Positions 34,888-44,362 of a DNA stretch of 64,000 nt are shown here, piece after piece (position 1 is the stretch's first letter; each line of letters starts with the position of its first letter). This stretch comes from QZKY01 sp963666295 (lineage in GTDB: Bacteria > Pseudomonadota > Gammaproteobacteria > Burkholderiales > Burkholderiaceae_D): assembly GCA_963666295.1 (NCBI GenBank), contig OY762707.1:1240001-1304000 (forward strand), in the 5' to 3' direction. The notes below the pieces were generated by a model. It saw only the letters and a list, made by a program, of their open reading frames with translations. It was not told where the DNA came from and did not search any database. Made by a program: the position numbers and the translations under genes.

Positions 34888-36476
34888 CTATTGTGTTGAA
34901 AAACTCGGTTTTTATTTGAGCGAAATGCCAGGAGAGAGTGGCGTATTGTGATTTTGAGGAGTTTTTTCCTCGATTTTGTTCAGCGCATCCAGATTACTAC
35001 TGCCGGACCTGCCTTTATGAAGGTATTGGTGCCATATTCGGTGCTTTTGAGGTCAACCACTTCGCCATTCGCCTGAGATTTTGTGCTGTTGCTGCCAATA
35101 GAAACTCATCTTGGGCACCACTCCCGCCTCGTAATCGAAGCTTGTCCAGTCGCAATATTCGCTTGAGATGCGCAAATAGCATTTCTACCTTTTTCCGTTC
35201 ACGTCGTGATTGCCGATATTCTGGTGTTGTAGAAATCTGGCGTGCCACATTCCTCGCATCTTCATGGATACTCCGTGCAATCTTTCGATTTGAGGTGTTG
35301 GGACAGCAGCGATTTTTACTGGGGCAGATTTCACAGTCTGACTGACTGGCTCGATAGTTGATTGCGTCTGCCTTGGTTATTCGCGAACGTGGCTTCTTGA
35401 AGGGGCGCAAACCGTTGCGCAATGCACGCCCTTCTGGACAGCGGTATTCATCGTCTTGTGCAATCCATTGGAAATCACTGTTGGAGTATGTGCCATCTTT
35501 TCGCACAGACTTCTCCAGCACCGGCACATGCGGTTCGATTTCCTTGTCTACCAACCAGCCAAGCATCGCAGCAGAGCCATAGCTTGTGTCGCCAACAAGA
35601 CGATCCGGCTTCATGTCATATTTTTCCTCAACCCGTTCAAGCATGGTCTTGGTTGCTTCTACTTCAGTCGTCTTGTTAACTGTTGATGCTTCAACATCAA
35701 CGACAATGCCAGACTGAAGATCAATCAGATAATTGGTGCTGTAGGCAAAGAAGGCTGGACCGCCTGGTGCTGCTGTCCATGTCGCGGATGGATCGGTCGT
35801 GGATACATATTTTGGCGTGAATGACGGAGGGTTCGCTTCTTCAAGTGCATCAAAGTATTCTCGCACCGCACGAGTAGCATCTTCTGAGCGCATCCAGTTG
35901 GCCGCTTCTTCTCCCGGCACGCTTTGCATTCGCTGTGCATCTGCCTTAATGACGCTGGCGTCAGTCGCAAAGCCTTCACCACCCACAAGCCCTTCGGAAA
36001 TGCAACGCTGCAGTACCGTTTCAAACAAATGCCGAAACATTCCGCTCTCACGAAAGCGCCCGTGGCGGTTCTTGGAAAAGCTAGAATGATTCGGAACAGG
36101 ATCTTCTAGACCAAGTCTGCAAAACCAGCGGTATGCCAGATTCAGGTGGACCTCTTCGCACAAGCGACGTTCGGAACGAATGCCAAAGCAATACCCAATA
36201 ATCAGCATTCTGATCATCAACTCAGGGTCTATTGATGGTCTGCCGGTATGACTATAAAAATCAGAAAGGTGCTGGCGCAGACTGCTTAGGTCTAGATAGC
36301 GATCAATGCCGCGCAAAAGGTGATTTTGTGGAACGTGGTCTTCTAAATTGAATGAGTAAAACAGCTTGTCTTGAGAGTGATCCTGACATCCCATCATCTC
36401 GACTTCTCCGACTGAATGTAATGTAATAATTTTAACTATTACACCCCAATTTCAGCAGAGTTTTTCAACACAATAG
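34888..36476 (-). mobile_element. IS1182-family insertion sequence A, complete
   Basis: 1589 bp element bounded by 19-bp inverted repeats CTATTGTGTTGAAAAACTC that are perfect at both ends. It carries one transposase gene on the minus strand that fills most of the element. The right end abuts the 47-bp repeat at 36479. Ends and gene appear intact, so the element may be active. Confidence 0.88.
35015..36397 (-). CDS. IS1182-family transposase (IS A)
   Basis: 460 aa DDE transposase. The N-terminal DUF772-like region has FYSFNLEDHVPQNHLLRGID and GRPSIDPELMIRMLIIGYCFG. The first catalytic Asp is in FATDASVIKADA, the second in LVGDTSYGSAAMLGWL, and the Glu in the C-terminal RRERKKVEMLFAHLKRILRL. 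A Cys cluster (CEICPSKNRCCP) precedes the last motif. Uninterrupted frame. Confidence 0.9.
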   Translation of the reverse strand: MMGCQDHSQDKLFYSFNLEDHVPQNHLLRGIDRYLDLSSLRQHLSDFYSHTGRPSIDPELMIRMLIIGYCFGIRSERRLCEEVHLNLAYRWFCRLGLEDPVPNHSSFSKNRHGRFRESGMFRHLFETVLQRCISEGLVGGEGFATDASVIKADAQRMQSVPGEEAANWMRSEDATRAVREYFDALEEANPPSFTPKYVSTTDPSATWTAAPGGPAFFAYSTNYLIDLQSGIVVDVEASTVNKTTEVEATKTMLERVEEKYDMKPDRLVGDTSYGSAAMLGWLVDKEIEPHVPVLEKSVRKDGTYSNSDFQWIAQDDEYRCPEGRALRNGLRPFKKPRSRITKADAINYRASQSDCEICPSKNRCCPNTSNRKIARSIHEDARNVARQISTTPEYRQSRRERKKVEMLFAHLKRILRLDKLRLRGGSGAQDEFLLAATAQNLRRMAKWLTSKAPNMAPIPS

Positions 36477-36478
36477 GC

Positions 36479-36525
36479 CGGACTTTGCCGGTCAAGGCAG
36501 CCAAGTCCAAGGGCGGCTTTGACCG
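36479..36525. repeat. 47-bp inverted repeat, right copy, between two IS elements
   Basis: Inverted partner of 28994-29040 (44 of 47). It occupies nearly the entire 53 bp between the right end of IS A (36476) and the left end of IS B (36530). Confidence 0.85.
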
Positions 36526-36529
36526 GTGG

Positions 36530-38150
36530 CTGTGTGAAAACGCTGTTTTAAACAGGTGAAAATGGAGTGTGATGAGCCTATCCTTCTAGGATAATAGTGG
36601 TAGCTATTATCAGGAGGCGGCATGAAAAGATTTGTAGAAGGTGCAGATCGTAGTCAGGTCACTTTGCTTCCGGAATCACTTGATGATTTCGTCACTGAAG
36701 ACAATCCTGTACGTGCAGTAGACGCATTTGTTGATTCACTCGATCTGGCGTCACTTGGCTTTGACGGAGTAAACCCCGCGCAAACGGGACGGCCATCCTA
36801 TCATCCATCGGTACTGCTGAAGATATACATCTACGGATACCTAAATCGTGTCCACTCCACGCGACGCCTTGAGCGCGAAGCACAGCGTAATCTCGAATTG
36901 ATGTGGCTGGTTAATCGGCTGGCACCTGACTTCAAGACCATTGCAGATTTTCGCAAAAATAACGGAGCGGGAATTCGCAACGCTTGCCGACAGTTTGTGA
37001 TCCTCTGTCGCGAAATCGGCTTGTTTGCGAACGCAGTCGTGGCAATTGATGGCTGCAAGTTCAGAGCTGTTAATGCGCATAACCGCAATTTCACGCGAGG
37101 CAAGGTTGCTAAACGCCTTGCGCAAATTGACCAGTGTATTGATCGCTACATGGGAGAGCTCGATACCGCAGATCGCCAAGAGTCTGATATTGCCGAAGCA
37201 AGAACCTCTCGCCTCAATGAGAAGATCAAGACCATGAAGGCGCAGATGGAGAAATTCAAACAGATTCAGGAACATCTGGAAGAGGTGCCAGGGAAACAGA
37301 TTTCCCTGACTGACCCGGACGCTCGCGCCATGGCCACCAGTACAAGTCGAGGCCTGGTGGGTTACAACGTTCAAACTGCGGTCGATACAACCCACCACCT
37401 GATAGTGGCTCATGAAGTTACCAATAGTGGCAGCGACCGTCGACAGTTATCCAAGATGGCATTGCAAGCCAAGGCTGCCATGGACACAAATGATTTGCAC
37501 GCTATTGCAGATCGCGGTTATTTCAATGGTGAAGAAATCGTCGCCTGCGAACAAAATGGAATTACGCCTCTTGTTTCAAAGTCTACGACATCCAGCGCGA
37601 AAGCTGATGGGCGCTTTGACAAGGAAGACTTCATCTTCGATGCTGAAGCTGGTGAATACAAATGCCCTGCTGGCAAACGGTTGATTTGGCGGTTCTCCAC
37701 GGAGGAACGTGGCGGGTTAATTCATAAATACTGGAGTTCTGACTGCCCCAGTTGTGAAATACGTGAGAAATGCACGACTAGCAAATATCGCCGTGTTAGC
37801 CGTTATGACCACGAATCAACACTTGAGGCGATGCAAAGGCGGCTCGACCTGAATCCGGGTCTCATGCGCATAAGGCAGCGCACCGTTGAACACCCCTTCG
37901 GCACCATAAAAGAGTGGATGGGTGCAAATCACTTTCTAACCAGGCGGCTAGAAGGTGCAGGAACTGAGATGAGTTTGCACGTTTTGGCCTATAACATGAA
38001 GCGAGTCATGAAAATCATGGGAGTTTCCAGACTAATGGAGGCCATGGCGGCATGATGGCCGCTTTTTTTTCATAATCCTGACCTATAATTTCTGCTGAAT
38101 CTGACTGGACCAAGCTCTTCGCGCTTCACGTTCGATGTGTTTTCACACAG
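36530..38150 (+). mobile_element. IS1182-like insertion sequence B, complete
   Basis: 1621 bp bounded by 12-bp inverted repeats CTGTGTGAAAAC (left 36530-36541, right reverse-complemented 38139-38150). One transposase gene on the plus strand. The transposase is different from that of IS A, so this is an independent insertion beside it. Confidence 0.82.
36622..38055 (+). CDS. IS1182-family transposase (IS B)
   Basis: 477 aa DDE transposase. Features: SLDDFVTEDNPVRAVDAFVD, GRPSYHPSVLLKIYIYGYLN near residues 55-75, first Asp in VVAIDGCKFRAVNAHN, second in AIADRGYFNGEEI, and the last motif RTVEHPFGTIKEWMG with the catalytic Glu. A coiled-coil insert (ARTSRLNEKIKTMKAQME) and a Cys-rich segment (CPSCEIREKC) are typical. 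AGGAGG precedes ATG. Intact. Confidence 0.9.
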   Translation: MKRFVEGADRSQVTLLPESLDDFVTEDNPVRAVDAFVDSLDLASLGFDGVNPAQTGRPSYHPSVLLKIYIYGYLNRVHSTRRLEREAQRNLELMWLVNRLAPDFKTIADFRKNNGAGIRNACRQFVILCREIGLFANAVVAIDGCKFRAVNAHNRNFTRGKVAKRLAQIDQCIDRYMGELDTADRQESDIAEARTSRLNEKIKTMKAQMEKFKQIQEHLEEVPGKQISLTDPDARAMATSTSRGLVGYNVQTAVDTTHHLIVAHEVTNSGSDRRQLSKMALQAKAAMDTNDLHAIADRGYFNGEEIVACEQNGITPLVSKSTTSSAKADGRFDKEDFIFDAEAGEYKCPAGKRLIWRFSTEERGGLIHKYWSSDCPSCEIREKCTTSKYRRVSRYDHESTLEAMQRRLDLNPGLMRIRQRTVEHPFGTIKEWMGANHFLTRRLEGAGTEMSLHVLAYNMKRVMKIMGVSRLMEAMAA

Positions 38151-38224
38151 TCTGACCGAGTTTCTGCCAGTTACTATTTGGTCACTTTTGATAGCTGCCC
38201 GTCGTAGCTCAGACTCCGCGTATG

Positions 38225-38253
38225 AAAAAAGCGGCACATGCGTGCCGCTTTTT
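38225..38253 (-). terminator. Terminator of glmS
   Basis: AAAAAAGCGGCAC/GTGCCGCTTTTT hairpin with a 4-nt loop, 48 bp beyond the glmS stop. Bidirectional in appearance. Confidence 0.88.
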
Positions 38254-38271
38254 CGACAGACTTTATTTGTT
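38254..38271 (+). repeat. 18-bp repeat CGACAGACTTTATTTGTT, copy 2
   Basis: Identical to 25866-25883. Lies between the glmS terminator and stop codon. Marks the right edge of the repeat-rich accessory region. Confidence 0.6.
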
Positions 38272-38301
38272 TTTACCACAACAATCGAAAGCCCCCGGCT
38301 T

Positions 38302-40119
38302 TCATTCCACAGTAACCGATTTGGCGAGATTGCGCGGCTTGTCCACATCCGTGCCACGTACTAGTGCAGTGTGATAGGCCAGCAGTTGGAGTGGCACCAC
38401 ATGCAAGATGGGTGACAGCACGCCATAATGTTCCGGGAGCCGGATGACATGAATGCCTTCGCTCGAGGTGATGCGAGAATCGGCATCGGCAAAGACGTAC
38501 AACTGACCGCCGCGCGCACGCACTTCCTGCATGTTCGACTTGAGTTTGTCGATCAAATCATCATTGGGTGCGACAGTGACGACCGGCATCTCTTCGGTTA
38601 CCAGCGCCAGCGGACCGTGCTTGAGTTCGCCAGCCGGATAGGCCTCGGCATGGATGTAGGAAATTTCTTTGAGCTTTAGCGCGCCTTCAAGCGCAATCGG
38701 ATAGTGCAGCCCACGCCCAAGGAAGAGCGCATTTTCGCAGCGGGAAAATTCTTCCGCCCAGGAGATGATTTGCGGTTCCAGTGCCAGCGCCGCAGAAATG
38801 GCGACCGGCAGGTGACGCAGGGAGCGCAGATGTGCGGCTTCCTGGGTTTCCGTCAGGCGTCCTTTGACTTTCGCCAGTGTGAGCGTTAGCAGGAACAGGG
38901 CAACCAGTTGTGTCGTGAAGGCTTTGGTGGAGGCAACACCGACCTCTATGCCGGCGTGCGTAATAAAAGTGAGCGCACACTCACGCACCATCGCACTGGT
39001 GGCGACATTACAAATTGTCAAGGTGTGTTCCATGCCTTGATCTCGTGCGTGTCGCAAAGCTGCTAAAGTGTCCGCAGTTTCGCCGCTTTGTGAAATCGTG
39101 ACGACGAGCGTATTCGGGTGCGGCACGCTGGCGCGGTAGCGGTATTCGCTGGCGATTTCTACATTAACCGGGATTTTCGCGATTGACTCCAGCCAGTATT
39201 TCGCGGTCAGGCCGGCGTAATAGCTGGTGCCACAGGCCAGGATAAGTACGGAATCAATTTGCGGAAATAGGCTGACAGCCTTGTCGCCAAATAGCTCCGG
39301 CACGATGCCGACAATTCCTTCGAGCGTATCGGCGATGGCGCGCGGCTGCTCAAAGATTTCCTTTTGCATGAAGTGCCGGTAAGGCCCCAGCTCTGCTGCG
39401 GCAGAATAGGCTTGTACAGTGCGGACTTCGCGCAGTACGGCATTTCCATCCATGTCGGAAACCCGGCATGCGTCCAGGTGAAGGTCAACAATGTCGCCTT
39501 CTTCCAGATAGATGATCTGATTGGTTGTGCCAGCAAGCGCCATGGCATCTGATGCGAGGAAGTTTTCATTTTGTCCCAACCCCACAATGAGCGGCGAACC
39601 GTGGCGCGCACCCACCATGCGGCTTGGTTCTTCATTGCAAATGACGGCGATGGCATAGGCGCCAACCAAACGTTTAACAGCACGTGCCACCGCATCGAAC
39701 AGATCGCCCTGGTAGGCGTGATCAATGAGGTGGGCGATGACCTCTGTATCGGTTTGGCTCTCAAACTGGTAGCCATAAGCGATGAGCTCGGCGCGCAATT
39801 CTTCATGATTTTCAATAATGCCGTTATGCACCAGCGCGATGCGGCCACGTGAAAAATGGGGGTGGGCATTGTCAGAAGTGGGTGAGCCGTGGGTTGCCCA
39901 GCGCGTGTGTGCAATACCGACCGCGCCGGCTTGTTGCGTTTCCTGAATCTGTTGCTCCAGATCCATGACGCGTGATGTGCTGCGCGCCCGCTGCAAGGTG
40001 CCATCAACCTGCAGCGCGATGCCGCAGGAGTCATAGCCACGATATTCGAGCCGCTTGAGTCCTTCAATCAGCACTGGGGTGATGTTGCGTTGCGCGATGG
40101 CGCCGACGATGCCGCACAT
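38302..40119 (-). CDS. glmS: Glutamine-fructose-6-phosphate aminotransferase
   Basis: 605 aa enzyme that makes glucosamine-6-phosphate from fructose-6-phosphate and glutamine, the first step toward cell-wall amino sugars. The N-terminal glutaminase starts with the processed Cys (MCGIVGAIAQRN) and has RLEYRGYDSCGIAL and HTRWATHG. Two SIS domains carry CGTSYYAGL and SQSGETADTLAAL. The C-terminus ends NLAKSVTVE as in the family. ATG 40119 places Cys at residue 2; upstream in-frame codons to 40227 are not part of the protein. No glmS ribozyme is expected or seen. Confidence 0.96.
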   Translation of the reverse strand: MCGIVGAIAQRNITPVLIEGLKRLEYRGYDSCGIALQVDGTLQRARSTSRVMDLEQQIQETQQAGAVGIAHTRWATHGSPTSDNAHPHFSRGRIALVHNGIIENHEELRAELIAYGYQFESQTDTEVIAHLIDHAYQGDLFDAVARAVKRLVGAYAIAVICNEEPSRMVGARHGSPLIVGLGQNENFLASDAMALAGTTNQIIYLEEGDIVDLHLDACRVSDMDGNAVLREVRTVQAYSAAAELGPYRHFMQKEIFEQPRAIADTLEGIVGIVPELFGDKAVSLFPQIDSVLILACGTSYYAGLTAKYWLESIAKIPVNVEIASEYRYRASVPHPNTLVVTISQSGETADTLAALRHARDQGMEHTLTICNVATSAMVRECALTFITHAGIEVGVASTKAFTTQLVALFLLTLTLAKVKGRLTETQEAAHLRSLRHLPVAISAALALEPQIISWAEEFSRCENALFLGRGLHYPIALEGALKLKEISYIHAEAYPAGELKHGPLALVTEEMPVVTVAPNDDLIDKLKSNMQEVRARGGQLYVFADADSRITSSEGIHVIRLPEHYGVLSPILHVVPLQLLAYHTALVRGTDVDKPRNLAKSVTVE

Positions 40120-40236
40120 GTTTTTTTCCCTGGAAAAATTCAATGAACCAAAACCACTTTGAGCTAAAAAGTGGGTAATTCGGTATTTTACGTGATTGTT
40201 TTGTGCGGGTGCGATCGGCGCAGGCACGGTTGCGTA

Positions 40237-41778
40237 TTATGGTATTTCCCCTAACATTTTTTCAAGCGTCTGGCGATTTTCCTTGCTGTCATAGCTTGTA
40301 AAACCCTTGGCAAACGCTTCGCGAGCAGCCTTGCGGCGTTGATCAAGTTGCTCAATCAATTGACCTGTGGCCAGCATGGTATCAACGGGGACATTTTTTG
40401 CGTGCAACTCATGAGCCAGCACGCGCAATTCGGCAACGTGTATCGCTGCATCCTGATGCTCACCGAGAATATCCTGGAATGATTTCAAACGCCTGACGAA
40501 ATTGCGTTGCTTGTTTTTGGGAAACAGGTCGCCGAAGCATTCGAACAGATAGCGTACTTTTTTGGCATCCTTGCGCAATTCATGCACCTGTTCGCAAGGG
40601 GTTTCGGGCGTGATTAAGCGGCCTTTTTTGATCAGGCGCGATTGCGTCCGTGCAATGCGTTTGGCAACGATCTTGCCAAGTTGCTGTCTGGGGTTGTGAT
40701 TATGCGGGTCTTTACCCAAAGGGTCATGGAGCCAGGTGCGCCATAGCGCGATGAATTCCGTTGCTTCGCGAGACTGTAGCTTGGGCACGAGTTCCGCATA
40801 GGCATCTCGTCTTTTTTGCTCGATGAATGAGTGCGTGGGTTTCAGAGCGGCAATGACATCTTGATCCAGATTGGCCGTGTAGTCCTCCCATTCAAGCAGA
40901 AAAACGTCAAAATCACGCGCGGCACCGGTAATGGCGCCTAGCCAGGCAAAGTGAGCGCGCGCATGTTCAGTCATGGCAGGCGGAAGAACGTTTTTCCCTT
41001 GCCGGAGGATGGCGCGCGTGCGTCGGATGGCAACGCGTAATTCATGCAGGAATTCGGGGTCAATCTGGTCGATGGTCCCTTGCCAGTTGGCCGTGATGGC
41101 TTCACACAGGTTGGCCAGCACGTCACGAAAACCGTCTATCGCATCGGCCTTTGGATCGAGCGGAATGGCGGCCTTGCTGGCAAATCCTTCAAGCTTGATG
41201 TTGGCGGCGCGAATGCATATGGCAAGGACGCTTTCATGCAGGCGCCCCAGCTTGGTTCGGCCGACAAGGGCGAGAATTTCATTGGTATATGCAGTAAATT
41301 CATCGCTGGTTTCTATTTCAATAAGCCACGATGGTAATTCCAGTTTTTCACATCCCGGGATTTTCAAGTCCTGATAAAGCGTTGCTGTTGCAACGATGTT
41401 TCTGTTCGCGTTTTGCCATGTGGCGCGTGTTTCGTGCGTTGAAAGAGTGGCTTGAGGAAGCAATGCCCGGATATCAGCCAACTTGCCAATTTGATCACGC
41501 AACGGGCCGGGCGGCAGTTCGTGCCAGAAACGGGGAGCTTCATTAATGGAAAGCGCCAAGGGAACACTTTTTTCACCGGTCAGAGTGAGCGCAGAATGGG
41601 TGCCATTATGAAAACTCAGTTGCAAGCCAGCTTCATGCAGGCGGCCATCAAAGGTGTCTAACAAGGTATGCGTGATTTGTTCCGGTGCAGAAAAGTTGAA
41701 GCCAAGCGCGCTGAATTCGGCCACGATGTCTGCAGGCGTTTTTTCGTAATGCGTATAGGTGGCGAGGCGCGAAGTCAT
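40237..41778 (-). CDS. CYTH- and CHAD-domain protein
   Basis: 513 aa cytoplasmic protein. The N-terminal half is a degenerate CYTH-like domain (THYEKTPADI replaces the usual ExExK start; TLLDTFDGRLHEAGLQLS is kept). The C-terminal half is a CHAD domain with the basic helices ELRVAIRRTRAILRQ and HELRKDAKKVRYLFECFGD, which in this family bind polyphosphate. ATG 41778 is preferred over TTG 41784. With the ExExK signature changed, triphosphatase activity is doubtful; polyphosphate binding is more likely. Located between xfp and glmS on the same strand. Confidence 0.85.
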   Translation of the reverse strand: MTSRLATYTHYEKTPADIVAEFSALGFNFSAPEQITHTLLDTFDGRLHEAGLQLSFHNGTHSALTLTGEKSVPLALSINEAPRFWHELPPGPLRDQIGKLADIRALLPQATLSTHETRATWQNANRNIVATATLYQDLKIPGCEKLELPSWLIEIETSDEFTAYTNEILALVGRTKLGRLHESVLAICIRAANIKLEGFASKAAIPLDPKADAIDGFRDVLANLCEAITANWQGTIDQIDPEFLHELRVAIRRTRAILRQGKNVLPPAMTEHARAHFAWLGAITGAARDFDVFLLEWEDYTANLDQDVIAALKPTHSFIEQKRRDAYAELVPKLQSREATEFIALWRTWLHDPLGKDPHNHNPRQQLGKIVAKRIARTQSRLIKKGRLITPETPCEQVHELRKDAKKVRYLFECFGDLFPKNKQRNFVRRLKSFQDILGEHQDAAIHVAELRVLAHELHAKNVPVDTMLATGQLIEQLDQRRKAAREAFAKGFTSYDSKENRQTLEKMLGEIP

Positions 41779-41856
41779 GGGCAACGTAAAGGCGGTGTGG
41801 GGTGATGATCAAACACGCTGATTTTAAACAAGATATACCTTGGCTTTGCAAATAAA

Positions 41857-41884
41857 GCAACGCCGCCCATCGGGCGGCGTTGAG
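41857..41884 (-). terminator. Terminator of the phosphoketolase gene
   Basis: AACGCCGCCC/GGGCGGCGTT hairpin, followed on the minus strand by GCTTTATTTG. It separates xfp from the CHAD gene. Confidence 0.8.
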
Positions 41885-41926
41885 TCATATTGGTGAAAAA
41901 GGTGATTCAGTAACGAAAATAATGCG

Positions 41927-44362
41927 TTATGTACTCTTTTTCCGGCGCAAGAGGGTTTTCTTCTCCTTGTTGTCGGCACCCCATCTCCAGTTCTCGATTT
42001 CCGGCATGTCTTCACCATGCTTGGCAATGTATGCTTTGTGATCGAGCAGTTTGTCGCGCAGGAATTTCTGGAGGTAGGCCGCGCGGGCACCGAGGTTCGG
42101 CAGGCGGTCAATCACGTCCATGACCAGATGGTAGCGGTCCAGATCGTTCATGACGACCATGTCGAATGGTGTGGTTGTGGTGCCTTCTTCCTTGTAGCCG
42201 CGCACATGCAGGTTGCAGTGGTTGGTTCGACGGTAGGTCAGGCGGTGGATCAGCCACGGGTAGCCATGAAAGGCAAAAACAATCGGCTTGTCCTTGGTGA
42301 ACAGCAGGTCGAAATCCTTGTCGGTCAGACCATGCGGATGCTCGGTGTGGGGTTGCAGGGTCATCAGGTCAACCACATTGACCACACGTACTTTTAGCTC
42401 TGGCAGATGTTCGCGAATAATGGAAACCGCGGCCAGGGTTTCCAGTGTCGGAACGTCTCCGGCACATGCCATGACGACATCCGGCTCATCGCCCTGATCA
42501 TTGCTGGCCCAATCCCAGATTCCAATCCCTGCTGTGCAGTGCTTGATCGCCTCATCCATAGTCAGATATTGGCGTGAGGGTTGTTTCCCTGCCACGATGA
42601 CATTAACGTAGTGGTGGCTACGCAGGCAGTGGTCCGTGACGGACAGCAGGGTATTGGTGTCTGGTGGGAGGTAGACGCGCGTGACATTGGCTTTCTTATT
42701 CATGACATGATCCAGAAAGCCTGGGTTCTGGTGACTCAAGCCGTTATGGTCCTGACGCCACACATGGGAAGACAAGAGGTAATTCAGGGACGGGATCTTG
42801 CGGCGCCATGGAATGTCATTGGAGGTGTCCAGCCATTTGGCATGCTGGTTGAACATCGAATCCACGATGTGGATAAAGGCTTCGTAGCAGGAAAAGAAGC
42901 CGTGACGCCCTGTCAGCAGGTAGCCCTCCAGCCAGCCCTGGCACTGATGTTCGCTCAGCATTTCCATCACGCGGCCATCAGGAGCCAGATGGTCATCGTA
43001 GGGATGAATGTCTTCCAGGTAGGTGCGGTTAGTAACATCGAACACCGCATTCCAGCGGTTGGAGTTGGTTTCATCCGGACTGAAAACGCGGAAATTCGTC
43101 ATGTTATTCTTCATCACATCGCGGATGAATGCGCCTTGAACGCGGGTCGCTTCAGCCATCGTGACGCCCGGTTTGTCAACCTCAATGGCATAGTCGCGGA
43201 AATCCGGCATTTTCAGATCGCGCATCAGGATGCCGCCATTGGCATGCGGGTTGGCACCCATGCGACGCTCACCGGTTGGCGCCAACTCTGCCAACTCCGG
43301 AATCAGGCGGCCTGTTTCATCAAACAGTTCTTCATGTTTATAACTCCTCATCCACTCTTCAAGCGCCTTGAGGTGGTCGGGTCTTTCTGCCAGCTTGGAG
43401 AGGGGAACCTGATGCGCGCGGAAGGTGCCTTCGACCTTGATACCGTCAACGACTGACGGACCGGTCCAGCCCTTCGGCGTACGCATGACGATCATTGGCC
43501 ATCGCGGACGTTTGGTAAACCCATTGGTGCGCGCATCTTGTTGAATTTGCCTGATTTCATCGATGACCTTATCCATGGTGTCGGCCATCTTCTGGTGCAT
43601 TTCCATCGGGTCATCGCCCTCGACGTAATACGGCTTGTGACCGTAGCCGATCATCAGGGCATCCAGCTCTTCCCTGGGAATGCGTGCCAGCATGCAGGGG
43701 CTGGCAATCTTGCCGTCGTTTAAGTGAAGAATGGGCAGAACGGCGCCGTCGTGAACCGGGTTCAGGAATTTGTTCGAGTGCCAACTGGTTGCCAGCGGGC
43801 CTGTTTCCGCTTCTCCATCACCGACAACACAGGCCACAATCAGATCTGGATTGTCGAAAGCGGCGCCATAAGCGTGCGACAGGGCATATCCCAGTTCGCC
43901 GCCTTCATGGATGGAGCCGGGCGTTTCGGCCGCAACGTGGCTGGGCACACCGCCCGGATAGGAAAACTGCGTGAACAGTTTTTTCATCCCCGCTTCGTCT
44001 TGTGAAATGTTCGGGTAGAACTCGCTGTACGAGCCCTCCAGATAGGTATTGGCGACCAGGCCGGGGCCGCCATGACCAGGGCCGGTGATATAAATTACGT
44101 TCAAATCCTGATTCTTGATGACACGGTTCAAGTGAACGTAAATAAAGTTCAGGCCGGGTACGGTTCCCCAGTGCCCGAGCAGGCGTGGCTTGACATGCTC
44201 GATCTTCAGCGGTTTTTTGAGTAGCGGGTTGTCAAATAAATAGATTTGACCAACGGACAGATAATTGGCTGCCCGCAGATAGGCATCCATTTTTTTGAGA
44301 AGATCCGGCGTTAGTGGGCCCTTGGGGAGAGCGGCTTTCTTGGTTTTTACTTTCATTTTCAT
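41927..44362 (-). CDS. xfp: Phosphoketolase (xylulose-5-P/fructose-6-P type)
   Basis: 811 aa thiamine-diphosphate enzyme that splits xylulose-5-phosphate or fructose-6-phosphate with phosphate to give acetyl phosphate and an aldose phosphate. Family marks: NYLSVGQIYL, GPGHGGPGLVANTYLEGSY, the ThDP motif VVGDGEAETGPLATSWHSNK, SSHVWRQDHNGLSHQNPGF and C-terminal GYPWLIHRLTYRR. ATG 44362 (MKMKVKTKK) has AAGGGAAG 6 bp upstream; ATG 44410 lacks a ribosome site. It sits between glmU and glmS. In an oxalate specialist it could provide acetyl units from gluconeogenic sugar phosphates (inference). Confidence 0.93.
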   Translation of the reverse strand: MKMKVKTKKAALPKGPLTPDLLKKMDAYLRAANYLSVGQIYLFDNPLLKKPLKIEHVKPRLLGHWGTVPGLNFIYVHLNRVIKNQDLNVIYITGPGHGGPGLVANTYLEGSYSEFYPNISQDEAGMKKLFTQFSYPGGVPSHVAAETPGSIHEGGELGYALSHAYGAAFDNPDLIVACVVGDGEAETGPLATSWHSNKFLNPVHDGAVLPILHLNDGKIASPCMLARIPREELDALMIGYGHKPYYVEGDDPMEMHQKMADTMDKVIDEIRQIQQDARTNGFTKRPRWPMIVMRTPKGWTGPSVVDGIKVEGTFRAHQVPLSKLAERPDHLKALEEWMRSYKHEELFDETGRLIPELAELAPTGERRMGANPHANGGILMRDLKMPDFRDYAIEVDKPGVTMAEATRVQGAFIRDVMKNNMTNFRVFSPDETNSNRWNAVFDVTNRTYLEDIHPYDDHLAPDGRVMEMLSEHQCQGWLEGYLLTGRHGFFSCYEAFIHIVDSMFNQHAKWLDTSNDIPWRRKIPSLNYLLSSHVWRQDHNGLSHQNPGFLDHVMNKKANVTRVYLPPDTNTLLSVTDHCLRSHHYVNVIVAGKQPSRQYLTMDEAIKHCTAGIGIWDWASNDQGDEPDVVMACAGDVPTLETLAAVSIIREHLPELKVRVVNVVDLMTLQPHTEHPHGLTDKDFDLLFTKDKPIVFAFHGYPWLIHRLTYRRTNHCNLHVRGYKEEGTTTTPFDMVVMNDLDRYHLVMDVIDRLPNLGARAAYLQKFLRDKLLDHKAYIAKHGEDMPEIENWRWGADNKEKKTLLRRKKST

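Noticed and set aside
38190..38224. tRNA-like string GTCGTAGCTCAGACTCCGCG
   Set aside because: Only the D-arm-like words fit; no acceptor, anticodon or T stems can be formed.
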